Shown: positions 26,521-35,022 of the stretch, piece after piece
Layout of the letters: each line of letters opens with the position of its first letter
Position numbering within the stretch: position 1 is the first letter of the stretch
Made by a program: the position numbers and the translations under genes
DNA from: Clostridiales bacterium
GTDB lineage: Bacteria > Bacillota > Clostridia > Oscillospirales > Oscillospiraceae
Assembly: GCA_012838665.1 (NCBI GenBank)
Contig: DUOX01000023.1
Span: forward strand, 62,001-126,000
DNA: 64,000 nucleotides
Direction of reading: 5' to 3'
Notes under the pieces: model-generated
What the model saw: only the letters and a program-made list of their open reading frames with translations
What the model was told of the DNA's origin: nothing
Database searches by the model: none

Positions 26521-26688
26521 CTAATCCTTATGACATATATCTGCGCTGGGGCAACTGCTGCAGCCGCAGGCGGCGCTTTGGCCGCGTTTTTTTCTTTTTA
26601 CCATGCTGGCTATTATCAGCGCAACGGTAGCCAATAAAACCAGGATGACGATTATTGTTCCGAGGTTGCAAATCAAAAAAGCTATCAT
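26521..26688 (-). CDS. FeoB-associated Cys-rich membrane protein
   Basis: 55 residues: one N-terminal membrane helix (IIVILVLLATVALIIASM), a basic stretch KRKKR, and a Cys-rich tail CGCSSCPSADICHK. This is the usual form of the small proteins found after feoB (FeoC-like in position, Cys-rich). It probably sits in the membrane with FeoB and handles Fe(II) or senses redox state; exact role unproven. ATG 26688 follows GGGGGT by 7 nt, and the gene lies 17 nt after feoB. Confidence 0.85.
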   Translation of the reverse strand: MIAFLICNLGTIIVILVLLATVALIIASMVKRKKRGQSAACGCSSCPSADICHKD

Positions 26689-26705
26689 ATAATGACCCCC
26701 TTTAA

Positions 26706-28865
26706 TTAGGTACGCGCCTTGGATGAAAGGGCCCCTGACCGGGTTAAAGTTTCATCTTTTGAGGGGCGCAGAAGGAAGTAGAGGAGCACCGCCACTATAA
26801 CAAGAGCGACTGCGGTTCCTGTGCCAAAGCCGCCGCTGGCAAAGAGTGTGCCCAACTGGTAAATGCTAAGGGAAACTCCATAGGAGAGAAGGGTTTGATA
26901 CCCGACGGCAAACAGGGTCCACTTTCCGTTGTTCATCTCTCTTTTAATGGCACCAATTGCAGCAAAGCAGGGCGTGCACAGGAGATTGAACACCAGGAAG
27001 GAATATGCGGAAATGGTTGTAAAGTCCCTGGCGAGCAGGCCCCAGATGTGGGCACCCGTCTCGGAGACCTCGCTAAAGCCGTAGAGGATTCCCAGGGTGG
27101 CCACAACGTTTTCCTTTGCAACCAGGCCGGTAATTGCGGCGACGGCCGCCTGCCAGTGGCCCCATCCCAGAGGCGCGAAGATGGGAGCAATAACTCCGCC
27201 CAGTTTTGCCAGAATTCCGTCGCTCAGGTCTTCAACCATGCCGAAGCTCCCGTCAACGAAGCCGAAGTTGGAAATAAACCAGATTACGATGGAGGAAAGC
27301 AGAATAATGGTTCCGGCCTTCTTGATAAAGGACCAGCCGCGCTCCCACATGCTGCGCAGGACGTTTCCAACAGTGGGCCAGTGGTAGGCGGGTAGCTCCA
27401 TGACAAAGGGAGCCGGATCCCCTGCAAACAGTTTGGTTTTCTTCAGAATAATACCGGAGCAGATAATGGCGATAATGCCCACAAAGTATGCGCTGGGAGC
27501 GACCCACCAGGCTTCATTAAAGAGCGCCCCGGCAATAAGCGCTATGATGGGTATTTTGGCGCCGCAGGGGATAAAGGTTGTGGTCATTATTGTCATCCTG
27601 CGGTCCCGCTGGTTTTCGATGGTGCGGGAGGCCATGATGCCGGGCACACCGCAGCCGGTTCCAATGAGTATGGGGATAAATGACTTGCCGGAGAGCCTGA
27701 ATTTACGGAAAATACGATCCATTATAAAGGCGATGCGGGCCATGTATCCGCAGGACTCAAGGAACGCAAGAAAGATAAACAGGACAAACATCTGTGGAAC
27801 AAATCCCAGGACGGCGCCGACACCGGCAACAATACCGTCAAGGATAAGGCCCTTCAGCAAATCGGCAGTACCGATGGACTCAAGGAAGCCTTCAACGGCG
27901 GGGGGGATAATCTCGCCAAAGAGAACTTCGTTTGTCCAGTCGGTTACCCAGGTGCCCACCGTAGTAACGGAAACATAATAGACTATGAACATTACCACGG
28001 CGAAAATGGGTAGCGCCAGATACCGGTTGGTGACGACCTTGTCTATCTTATCGGAAGTGGTGAGTTTACCCTTGTTTTTCTTTATGTAGCAGCCCCGGAT
28101 TATGGAAGCTATGTAAAGATAGCGCTCGTTTGTGATAATGCTCTCGGCATCGTCGTCCATTTCCTCTTCACAGCTTACGATGTCTTCTTCAATATGCTGG
28201 CGCAGCTCTTCCGACAGACCCAGCTTTTCGAGAACCTTCTCATCCCGCTCGAAGACTTTTATTGCATACCAGCGCTGCTGGCTTTCGTCAAACATTCCCT
28301 GGGTTGCCTCTTCAATATGGGCTATGGCGTGTTCCACGCTGCCGGAAAAAGTGTGTTGGGGTTTTATGGGCACCTTTTGCCGTGCCAGCTCCACAACTTT
28401 TTCCGTCGCTTCAGTTATGCCTGTGCCCTTAAGGGCAGAAATTTCGACAACGGGACAGCCCAGGGCCTCGGAGAGGCGGTCCGTGAAAATCGTATCTCCA
28501 CTTTTTTTGACTATGTCCATCATGTTCACAGCCAGGACCATTGGGATACCCAGTTCTAGAAGCTGTGTGGTCAGGTAGAGGTTGCGCTCCAGATTTGTTC
28601 CGTCCACTATGTTTAATATTGCATCGGGGCGCTCATCAATAAGATAATTTCTCGCAATGACCTCTTCAAGGGTGTATGGAGACAGGGAATAAATTCCCGG
28701 AAGGTCAATAATAAGGATGTCTTTGTTGTTTTTAAGCTTGCCTTCCTTCTTTTCCACCGTAACCCCAGGCCAGTTTCCCACAAACTGGTTCGAGCCCGTC
28801 AGGGCATTGAAAAGGGTGGTCTTGCCGCTGTTGGGGTTGCCTGCAAGGGCTATTTTTATTGGCAT
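26706..28865 (-). CDS. feoB: Ferrous iron transporter B
   Basis: 719 residues. The N-terminal G domain has G1 GNPNSGKTT (residues 9-17), the switch FVGNWPGVTVEKKEG, G3 DLPGIYSL and G4 NMMD. A GDI-like helical linker follows, then two Gate domains with the Cys signatures GTGCGVPG and FIPCGAKIP. It moves Fe(II) across the inner membrane, gated by GTP. Start ATG 28865 with GAGGAGG 9 nt upstream. A DtxR-like operator lies in the feoA-feoB gap. A free iron supply fits a cell rich in Fe-S enzymes. Confidence 0.95.
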   Translation of the reverse strand: MPIKIALAGNPNSGKTTLFNALTGSNQFVGNWPGVTVEKKEGKLKNNKDILIIDLPGIYSLSPYTLEEVIARNYLIDERPDAILNIVDGTNLERNLYLTTQLLELGIPMVLAVNMMDIVKKSGDTIFTDRLSEALGCPVVEISALKGTGITEATEKVVELARQKVPIKPQHTFSGSVEHAIAHIEEATQGMFDESQQRWYAIKVFERDEKVLEKLGLSEELRQHIEEDIVSCEEEMDDDAESIITNERYLYIASIIRGCYIKKNKGKLTTSDKIDKVVTNRYLALPIFAVVMFIVYYVSVTTVGTWVTDWTNEVLFGEIIPPAVEGFLESIGTADLLKGLILDGIVAGVGAVLGFVPQMFVLFIFLAFLESCGYMARIAFIMDRIFRKFRLSGKSFIPILIGTGCGVPGIMASRTIENQRDRRMTIMTTTFIPCGAKIPIIALIAGALFNEAWWVAPSAYFVGIIAIICSGIILKKTKLFAGDPAPFVMELPAYHWPTVGNVLRSMWERGWSFIKKAGTIILLSSIVIWFISNFGFVDGSFGMVEDLSDGILAKLGGVIAPIFAPLGWGHWQAAVAAITGLVAKENVVATLGILYGFSEVSETGAHIWGLLARDFTTISAYSFLVFNLLCTPCFAAIGAIKREMNNGKWTLFAVGYQTLLSYGVSLSIYQLGTLFASGGFGTGTAVALVIVAVLLYFLLRPSKDETLTRSGALSSKART

Positions 28866-28906
28866 TGCGTCTTCCTCCTCAAAGTCTAGCCTATGGTCTC
28901 CGGCGA

Positions 28907-28922
28907 GTTAGCCTATACTAAC
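28907..28922. promoter_or_regulatory. DtxR-like operator between feoA and feoB
   Basis: A perfect inverted repeat, GTTAG-N6-CTAAC (spacer CCTATA), 42 nt upstream of feoB. The same 5-bp arms recur twice in front of the first feoA. This pattern fits a DtxR/IdeR/MntR-family metal repressor and suggests separate internal control of feoB. Confidence 0.6.
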
Positions 28923-28971
28923 TGCGGGGGAATAAAACTGCAGGATAAATGCAGACTTGCAAATCCCGCCC

Positions 28972-29193
28972 TTATTGAACGATTATCATTTCAGCGTCCG
29001 CTTTGCGCAGAGACAGTTCGTATCCTCTTACCGTTACTTCTATGGGGTCTCCAAGGGGGGCAACTTTGCGGACAAAGATTTCCGCTCCCTTTGTTATGCC
29101 CATATCCATAATTCTTCGTTTAACTGGCCCTGCGCCGTTAATTTTCTTAACGGTAACGGTCTGGCCGCAGGGCACATCTCTCAAGGTATGCAT
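28972..29193 (-). CDS. feoA: FeoA-domain protein
   Basis: 73 residues, a single SH3-like FeoA domain. It begins MHTLRDVPCGQTVTVKKI, has RIMDMGITKGAEI in the middle and ends in EVTVRGYELSLRKADAEMI. FeoA proteins interact with FeoB and are needed for full Fe(II) uptake. It is second of two feoA genes, 22 nt after the first and ~105 nt before feoB. Confidence 0.9.
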   Translation of the reverse strand: MHTLRDVPCGQTVTVKKINGAGPVKRRIMDMGITKGAEIFVRKVAPLGDPIEVTVRGYELSLRKADAEMIIVQ

Positions 29194-29215
29194 GCTTAAC
29201 TCCTTCCATCACTTA

Positions 29216-29425
29216 CTACACTATAATTTTATTTGCCATTTCACGGCTGACGGCAATCCTTGAATCTTTGACGTTGACTATCAGGTTGCCGGCAATTTCC
29301 GAAATCACGGTTACGTGGCTGCCAACAACAAATCCAAGGCTCTCAAGGAATTTTTTCGTCTCGGCCCTGCCGCCTACTTTCTTGATGAGGTTTTCCTCTC
29401 CCACCTTAGTCATGGTTAAGGGCAT
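29216..29425 (-). CDS. feoA: FeoA-domain protein, first copy
   Basis: About 69 residues, also a single FeoA domain: MPLTMTKVGEENLIKKVGG, then FLESLGFVVGSHVTVISE and VNVKDSRIAVSREMANKIIV. It differs clearly from the second copy, so this is an old pair and not a recent duplication. ATG 29425 lies 7 nt after GGGAGG; ATG 29428 is the alternative. It is the first gene of the feo operon, under two tandem DtxR-like operators. Confidence 0.88.
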   Translation of the reverse strand: MPLTMTKVGEENLIKKVGGRAETKKFLESLGFVVGSHVTVISEIAGNLIVNVKDSRIAVSREMANKIIV

Positions 29426-29482
29426 CATAATTCCTCCCTGCTTTGAGGTCTATTTACAGATTTATTTATGTAATAATTGTCA

Positions 29483-29534
29483 GTTAGCTGCATCTAACTA
29501 ATATTAAGTTAGCATAAACTAACCGCCTTGTCAA
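29483..29534 (-). promoter_or_regulatory. feo promoter with two tandem DtxR-like operators
   Basis: GTTAG-N6-CTAAC occurs at 29483-29498 (spacer CTGCAT) and 29508-29523 (spacer CATAAA), 25 bp apart. A minus-strand -35 TTGACA is at 29529-29534, so the second operator fills the space between -35 and the expected -10. A metal-bound DtxR-type repressor would block RNA polymerase here and shut feo off when iron is plentiful. The regulator gene itself is not in the window. Confidence 0.65.
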
Positions 29535-29558
29535 TATTATACTTTCAAATTTTTTATA

Positions 29559-29590
29559 AAAAAAGCCGCCGGATTCGGCGGCTTTTTCCG
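29559..29590 (-). terminator. Rho-independent terminator
   Basis: AAAAAGCCGCCG-gatt-CGGCGGCTTTTT, a 12-bp stem, A-rich on one side and T-rich on the other, so it works on either strand. It closes the ferritin-like gene at 29593 and isolates it from feo. Confidence 0.85.
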
Positions 29591-29592
29591 TC

Positions 29593-30831
29593 CTATTGCC
29601 GGGCGATTATGGTGTTGTCCACTGTCCGGTCCGTAAGGGCCTGGACAGGATTGGTTTTTGCTTCGGCCCGGTAGTCCACGTTATACGTCTTCTGGTGCTG
29701 GACAATCACCTTATGGCTGGGAACCGCATTGACATCATGGTTGACGCAGTTTTGATAAAAGAAGAATTCGTGGTCCCTGGGCAGCTCGGGCACGGGAGTG
29801 TAATGTTCACGGTTGGCGGTCAGCAAAATCTGCTGTCCCAGAATGTCCCGGACGTAATCCCGGGTGTCGTGGAACTGCAGGAGCTTGGGGAATTCCCCGC
29901 CGGGGATGACCTGCTGCCAGTCTTTGCCCTCATATTTCCTCAGCAAATCGGCGGCCAGGTGCAGGTGCGCGATTTCCTGCTGCAGGTGCAGTTCCCAAAC
30001 GGATTTCGTATTGGCGCAAATCTCGTCCTGGTAGAATGAATAATAGAGATAGCACTCGGTGTATTCGTGAAGCAAAAGGTTTTCCAGCCATGTGCAGTTG
30101 GGGTCAAGGAGGGAACCGTAATGGCTTACGTGCTGTTCCTCTATCATTGCTATCTCCTGATAAAGCTGGCGTCCCAGGTCATTATAATAGGTGTTTCCGA
30201 TGTTCATATAAAAGTTCATGGTTTGCTGCTCGGCGGAGGTAATGATAAGGGTGTTCAGCTTGGTCCGTACATCCGCCGTCTTGAAATCCACGTGGTTCTT
30301 TACGGAGTCGTAAGGAAAACGGTGCTCCGCTATGGTGGGGCGCCCGGGAGTGATGTCCACATAGCTTTTTACAAGCTGCTGCGCGGGAATCTGGGCATCC
30401 AGGTCCAGTAGGTTTGCGTAGCGGTACAGGTGGTCGAAGTCCTCCAGCAGGGCGAAGTCCAGAGCCTGCTTAACGTAGGGGTCAGGCTCATTCTGGGCCA
30501 GCCAGGCAGTCAGGTCCACGGCCACGTGCTCATATCCGATGGTGGTTTCCAGCGCGGTCTCGTCAATGGGTTTCAGCCAGTTAATATGTTTTTGCTGCTG
30601 CTGTTCGATGCGGCGGGTCAGGGCCAGTTCCCGGCGTATATCGTTGTTCTGGCAGTTGCGGTGGAATTGGTGCTTAAATATCGCCGCCTCCACCTCTATG
30701 CCGTTCATGAGGATAATGCGGACTTTCGTATAGGGGTCGACGGTTTGTTTATAATACGGCATAGGATATATTTTGCGCCAATCCATAAAGGTGTCTTTTA
30801 CAGGCATGGGTTTTTGCTCAAAAGGGTTCAT
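29593..30831 (-). CDS. Ferritin-like helical protein of unknown function
   Basis: 412 residues, soluble, mostly helical and rich in His, Glu, Gln and Tyr. Repeated E-x2-H type pairs are visible: GYEHVAVDL, LLEDFDHLYRY, IEEQHVSHYGSLLD, LLHEYTECYLYY and LQQEIAHLHLAADLL. These are the ligand spacings of ferritin-like di-iron four-helix bundles, perhaps two in tandem. A Cys occurs in a late FFYQNCVNHDVNAVP stretch. I do not know a named family member. ATG 30831 is chosen because AAGGAG lies 7 nt upstream. It has its own terminator and stands beside feo, so a role in iron storage, metal-dependent oxidation or spore/oxidative protection is possible, all inference. Confidence 0.6.
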   Translation of the reverse strand: MNPFEQKPMPVKDTFMDWRKIYPMPYYKQTVDPYTKVRIILMNGIEVEAAIFKHQFHRNCQNNDIRRELALTRRIEQQQQKHINWLKPIDETALETTIGYEHVAVDLTAWLAQNEPDPYVKQALDFALLEDFDHLYRYANLLDLDAQIPAQQLVKSYVDITPGRPTIAEHRFPYDSVKNHVDFKTADVRTKLNTLIITSAEQQTMNFYMNIGNTYYNDLGRQLYQEIAMIEEQHVSHYGSLLDPNCTWLENLLLHEYTECYLYYSFYQDEICANTKSVWELHLQQEIAHLHLAADLLRKYEGKDWQQVIPGGEFPKLLQFHDTRDYVRDILGQQILLTANREHYTPVPELPRDHEFFFYQNCVNHDVNAVPSHKVIVQHQKTYNVDYRAEAKTNPVQALTDRTVDNTIIARQ

Positions 30832-30980
30832 AGCCAATCTCCTTTATTTTTTAATTGTGCCATATCAGTTTTTACGAAAATACCGCCAGCTATACCTCCA
30901 CCTGCCCGATTGCTGCCTGCATAATAAAAAATTATGTGGCAAGACTTAGGTAATGAAGAAAACAGGGCGGTGAATATGGC

Positions 30981-33317
30981 TTGAAATCCATCGGCAAAAG
31001 TATCTGGCGCAAGGAGGCCTGGGACAAGGTAACGGCAATTGCCAAATATACTGACGACCTGCCCGCAACGGGGGTACTTTCTGCCCGACTGCTTACCAGC
31101 ACCCATGCCCACGCGAAAATTAAAAAAATAGACGTATCCAAGGCACTGGCAGTGCCGGGGGTGAAATCCGTGCTGACCGGAAAAGACTGCCCGGTACTGT
31201 TTGGCCCCCTGCTCCAGGACAGGCCCGCCCTGGCCAGGGACGTGGTCCGCTATGCAGGCGAGCCGGTGGCGCTGGTTGTGGCGCAGGGTGAAGCTGCTGC
31301 GGAAAAGGCGGTACGGCTCATTGAGGTAGAATATGAACCCCTGCCCTTTGTCCTGACCCCTTCCCAGGCCCTGGCCGAAGGGGCAGTTTTGGTGCACGGC
31401 CGGCCGGATGGATATAGGAAAACCGTGACGGACGTTTATCCCGAAGCCGGCACCAATATTGCCAGCCGCTATAAAATACGGAAAGGAAATGTGGAGGAGG
31501 CTTTTGCCCGGTGTGAAGCAATAGTGCATGAACGTTTTTCGCTGCCCCCCTCCGACCACCTTGCCATGGAAGTGCGTGCGGCCCGGGCAGAAATATCCCC
31601 CGAGGGGAGGGTCTTGATTACCACTTCCTCGCAGGCCCCCTACTCGGTGAGGAAACAGATTTCCGAGGCCTTCATGATACCCGCCGGGCAGATTCAGGTG
31701 CGGGTCCCCTTCGTAGGCGGGGGCTTCGGGGGAAAGGTGCCCGTTTTCCTTGAGATACTCGCATTCTTGGCCTCACGCAGTGTGGGCGGGAAGTCTGTTC
31801 GCTTAAGCCTCCCCCGGGAGCAGGATATGGCCTCTGCCCCCTGCCGCATCGGACTGGAAGCGGACATTAAGCTCGGGGCGGACAGGGAGGGGATTATTAG
31901 GGCCGCCCAGATGACTTTCCGGCTTGACTGTGGTGCCTACACCGATAATTCGCCCTATATGGCAAAGGCCGTCGCGGTGGATTGCACCAGCCCTTATCAT
32001 ATTGAAAACCTTAATTGCGACTCCCTGTGCGTTTATACCAATCATACTTACGCCACGTCCTTCCGGAGCTTTGCCCATGAATCCTATACCTTCTGCGTCG
32101 AGCGGGCCATAGATATGCTGGCCCGCCGCTGCGGGATTGACCCGCTGGAAATGAGGCTGAAAAACGCCATCCGCCCGGGCAGCCTAACTCCCACCCGGGT
32201 GATGTGCACCGGTAGCCTTACGGGCAATCTTACGGAATGCTTGAAAAAAGTGAAAGCTCTTTCCAAATGGGAGGGAGGAAAAGCAGTCAAAATCAAGGAA
32301 GACACGGTGCGGGCCAAAGGGGTGGCCTGCCTGTGGAAAACTCCGAACCCGCCCACCGACGCAGCTTCCGGGGCGCTCATAACCTTTAATCCCGACGGGA
32401 GCGTCAACCTTAACACCGGCGCGGTGGAAATGGGCTCGGGAGGCCAGACCAACCTGGCCCAGATTCTGGCGGAAAAGCTGGGCATGGACCCGGGCATGGT
32501 GCATGTGGTTATGGACGTGGACACCCGGACCGCGCCGGAGTACTGGAAGACCGCCGCCAGCCTTACGGAATACATGGTGGGCCGGGCAGTTATGCGGGCG
32601 GCCGACGATGCATTGGGGCAGCTTCGCCAAAACGGCGCCCAGGCACTGGGCTGTCCTCCCGAAGAAATTGAAGTTGCAAACGGCCGGGTATTCTCTAAGA
32701 AAAATCCGGAGAAATTCATAGCCTTTAAGGATATAGTGCAGGGGTACAAGACAGATGCGGGGCTGTCCATTGGAGAGCCAGTTCTGGGCCGCGGCGGTTT
32801 TATGCTTAAAGGATTGAGTAAGCTTGACCCGGAAGCAGGTAAAGGGAAGACCGGCCCTTCCTGGACGTTGGGGGCCCAGGTGGTGGAGGTAGAGGCAAGT
32901 CTCAAAACCTTCACCTACCGCATTATTTCCGCCTCCACGGTAATGGATGTGGGGAAAGTCATAAACCCGGAACTGATGCGCTCCGTCATAGCAGGCGGCA
33001 TGTCAATGGGCGTCAGCCTGGCCAGCCGGGAGGCCTTTGTCTATGACCAAAAAGGCATTCCGCAAACTCCCAATTTGCGGACATATAAGTTGCTGCACAT
33101 AGGGCAGGAGCCGGACTATAGGGTGGATTTTGTGGAAACGCCGGAAGAGGGCTCGCCCTATGGCGTACGAAGCTATACCGAACACGGCATCATCGGTATT
33201 CCGGCAGCTCTGGCCAATGCCCTGTCCGCAGCCTTTGGAAGAGAAATCTTATCCCTGCCCCTGACGCCGGAGAGGATTTGGAGGGCCGTTAAGGAGGACA
33301 CAGATGATTCCCTGTGA
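30981..33317 (+). CDS. Molybdenum hydroxylase, large (Mo-cofactor) subunit
   Basis: 778 residues of the xanthine oxidase family. An N-terminal a/b hammerhead domain (GVLSARLLTSTHAHAKI to about residue 110) is followed by the MoCo-binding domains, with VPFVGGGFGGK, RSFAHESYTFCVERAID and VEMGSGGQTN. The catalytic Glu is kept in SYTEHGIIGIPAALANAL near the C-terminus, though the usual GVGE reads SYTE. Such enzymes add a water-derived hydroxyl to, or remove one from, an N-heterocycle, purine or aromatic CoA ester. Start TTG 30981, ~9 nt after GGGCGG; no better start is in frame. The FAD gene overlaps its end by 14 nt. Gene order is large-FAD-[2Fe-2S]. Confidence 0.88.
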   Translation: MKSIGKSIWRKEAWDKVTAIAKYTDDLPATGVLSARLLTSTHAHAKIKKIDVSKALAVPGVKSVLTGKDCPVLFGPLLQDRPALARDVVRYAGEPVALVVAQGEAAAEKAVRLIEVEYEPLPFVLTPSQALAEGAVLVHGRPDGYRKTVTDVYPEAGTNIASRYKIRKGNVEEAFARCEAIVHERFSLPPSDHLAMEVRAARAEISPEGRVLITTSSQAPYSVRKQISEAFMIPAGQIQVRVPFVGGGFGGKVPVFLEILAFLASRSVGGKSVRLSLPREQDMASAPCRIGLEADIKLGADREGIIRAAQMTFRLDCGAYTDNSPYMAKAVAVDCTSPYHIENLNCDSLCVYTNHTYATSFRSFAHESYTFCVERAIDMLARRCGIDPLEMRLKNAIRPGSLTPTRVMCTGSLTGNLTECLKKVKALSKWEGGKAVKIKEDTVRAKGVACLWKTPNPPTDAASGALITFNPDGSVNLNTGAVEMGSGGQTNLAQILAEKLGMDPGMVHVVMDVDTRTAPEYWKTAASLTEYMVGRAVMRAADDALGQLRQNGAQALGCPPEEIEVANGRVFSKKNPEKFIAFKDIVQGYKTDAGLSIGEPVLGRGGFMLKGLSKLDPEAGKGKTGPSWTLGAQVVEVEASLKTFTYRIISASTVMDVGKVINPELMRSVIAGGMSMGVSLASREAFVYDQKGIPQTPNLRTYKLLHIGQEPDYRVDFVETPEEGSPYGVRSYTEHGIIGIPAALANALSAAFGREILSLPLTPERIWRAVKEDTDDSL

Positions 33318-34143
33318 CGTTGTATATTACCGCCCCGGCACACTTATGGAAGCCTATGAGGCTTACAGACTGCTGCAAATTGAGGGAAAGAAGCCCCTTT
33401 ATTACGCCGGCGGCAGCGAAATCATTACCATGAGCAGGGCCGGAAGCATTAGGCCCTCCGCCATCGTCGATATTAAAAGGATACCGGAATGCATGCTTTT
33501 ATCCGCAAACGACGAGGGGCTCCATATAGGCTCTGCCTGCACCTTAAACCAGATTAAAGAGTCAAGGCTGTTCCCGCTACTGGGCTCATCCTGCGGCAGA
33601 ATCGCGGACCACACAAATCAATGCAGGATTACATTGGGGGGCAATTTGTGCGGGACTATAATTTACCGGGAGACCAGCCTGCCCCTGCTGCTTTCGGACG
33701 CAAGGGTTTCGCTGTTCGGGAGCCAAGGCATGCGAACCGTGCCTTTTCAGAGTGTTTTCCACGGGCGCATGCGACTTAAACCTAGTGAAGTTGTTGTGCA
33801 GATACACGTGCCCGGGTGGGCACTGAAAGCTCCGTTTTTTCACGTGAAACATACAACAAACGAAAAAATAGATTACCCTCTGGTAAGCGCGGCGGCTCTT
33901 TGGAAGGATGGGAATATGCGGATTGCTTTTTCCGGCCTATGCTCGTATCCCTTTCGCAGCTCTAAAATAGAAGCCGTTTTAAATGACTGGTCTATGCCTG
34001 TTTCCGCCCGGGTGGATAAGGCGGCGGAGCTGCTGCCGGAGGAGCCTTACAGCGACGTGGAGGGCTCCGGGGAATATAGATTGTTCGTACTAAAAAATAT
34101 GCTGCATGCCCTTTTGGAGGACTACACAAATGGTAAGATATGA
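33304..34143 (+). CDS. Molybdenum hydroxylase, FAD subunit
   Basis: 279 residues of the CoxM/XdhB type. FAD-binding segments are YYAGGSEIITMSRAG (normally AGGTDL), IGSACTLNQI and TLGGNLCGTIIYRETSLPLLL. The C-terminal CO dehydrogenase flavoprotein domain is present. It lacks the extra [4Fe-4S] insert of 4-hydroxybenzoyl-CoA reductase beta subunits, so that specific function is less likely. It passes electrons from the Fe-S subunit to NAD or another carrier. Confidence 0.88.
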   Translation: MIPCDVVYYRPGTLMEAYEAYRLLQIEGKKPLYYAGGSEIITMSRAGSIRPSAIVDIKRIPECMLLSANDEGLHIGSACTLNQIKESRLFPLLGSSCGRIADHTNQCRITLGGNLCGTIIYRETSLPLLLSDARVSLFGSQGMRTVPFQSVFHGRMRLKPSEVVVQIHVPGWALKAPFFHVKHTTNEKIDYPLVSAAALWKDGNMRIAFSGLCSYPFRSSKIEAVLNDWSMPVSARVDKAAELLPEEPYSDVEGSGEYRLFVLKNMLHALLEDYTNGKI

Positions 34144-34609
34144 AGGGAAAACGGTAATCACTCTCAATGTGAACGGGCAGCCGCACGAAGTGATGGTACG
34201 GCCGGCTGACCTGCTTTTGGACGTGCTCAGGGAACAGCTGGGTTTAACCGGAGCCAAGCCCGGGTGCAAAAACGGCGACTGCGGCGCCTGCACCGTCATT
34301 ATTGACGGCTGGCCGGCAAAATCCTGTCTGGTCCTGGCCGTGGAAGCGGAAGGACATGTGATCTTAACCGTGGAGGGCCTGGAAGGAAAAGCCCCGATCC
34401 AAAAAAGTTTTGTAAAAGATAACGCCTTCCAGTGCGGATACTGCACCTCCGGTTTTTTGATGGTCTGCCATGCCCTGCAAATGCAGCACCCCGATATGCC
34501 AGAGGAGCATGTGATTGAAGAATGGCTTCAGTCTAATATCTGCCGGTGCACCAGCTATCAGGAAATACGAAGGGCTGTGCATGGCATGTATAATAATAAG
34601 GGGCTGTAG
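34130..34609 (+). CDS. Molybdenum hydroxylase, [2Fe-2S] subunit
   Basis: 159 residues. The plant-type cluster motif is CKNGDCGACTVIIDG with a fourth Cys in AKSC (residues ~45-66). The C-terminal four-helix cluster domain has CGYCTSGFLM and CRCTSYQEI. This is the CoxS/XdhC-type subunit linking the Mo site to FAD. ATG 34130 follows GGAGG by 9 nt and overlaps the FAD subunit gene by 14 nt. Confidence 0.92.
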   Translation: MVRYEGKTVITLNVNGQPHEVMVRPADLLLDVLREQLGLTGAKPGCKNGDCGACTVIIDGWPAKSCLVLAVEAEGHVILTVEGLEGKAPIQKSFVKDNAFQCGYCTSGFLMVCHALQMQHPDMPEEHVIEEWLQSNICRCTSYQEIRRAVHGMYNNKGL

Positions 34610-34630
34610 CTTTTTTTGCTACAGCCCCTT
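34598..34630. terminator. Hairpin at the end of the hydroxylase operon
   Basis: AAGGGGCTGTAGC pairs with GCTACAGCCCCTT around a T7 loop, a perfect 13-bp stem that includes the stop codon. On the + strand the 3' side is AAAAC, so it is a strong 3'-end structure but not a textbook terminator. Confidence 0.5.
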
Positions 34631-34862
34631 AAAACATGCCGCCCGTTGAACGGGCGCGCTTATCACCCATAACGGCGCCCGCATTCGCAATGAGTTTTAT
34701 AACGCTCAAAACCAGACTTACACTTACGTTTTTGGGTTTAGAAACAAGTAAAAATTGACAAGATTTTTGTTACCAAAAAACTTTTTGCTAGTTACAAAGT
34801 CTTGGTTATCAGCACCTTTCTCGCCGTAGGGCCCTTCGTAAGTGCATTTTGCATAAGTAATA

Positions 34863-35005
34863 TTTATAATTACTTAAAAAAGCTGTACTTTACAAACAAC
34901 ATTTAAGGTGCTATTCTTTAAGTCACAGATAGAATTATGTTACATATTGTATTAATAAACAGTTTTTTGTAATTTTTAGCATTCCTAATCATTACAATTT
35001 GTAAT
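34863..35005 (+). promoter_or_regulatory. Promoter/operator region of the first NicX/M29-like gene
   Basis: This is the informative part of a ~390-nt AT-rich gap (34631-35022) without genes. TTTACA (34889-34894) and TATTCT (34912-34917) are 17 nt apart. TTTATAATTACTTAAAA (34863-34879) and ATGTTACAT (34937-34945) recur in front of the paralogous gene. A 15-nt palindrome, ATTACAA-T-TTGTAAT (34991-35005), sits just before the ribosome site. Confidence 0.45.
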
Positions 35006-35022
35006 AAAAGATGGGGGAAATA

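Noticed and set aside
34598-34630. Textbook terminator at the end of the molybdenum hydroxylase operon
   Set aside because: The stem is perfect but the T-run is in the loop and the 3' side is A-rich, so it is kept only as a hairpin.
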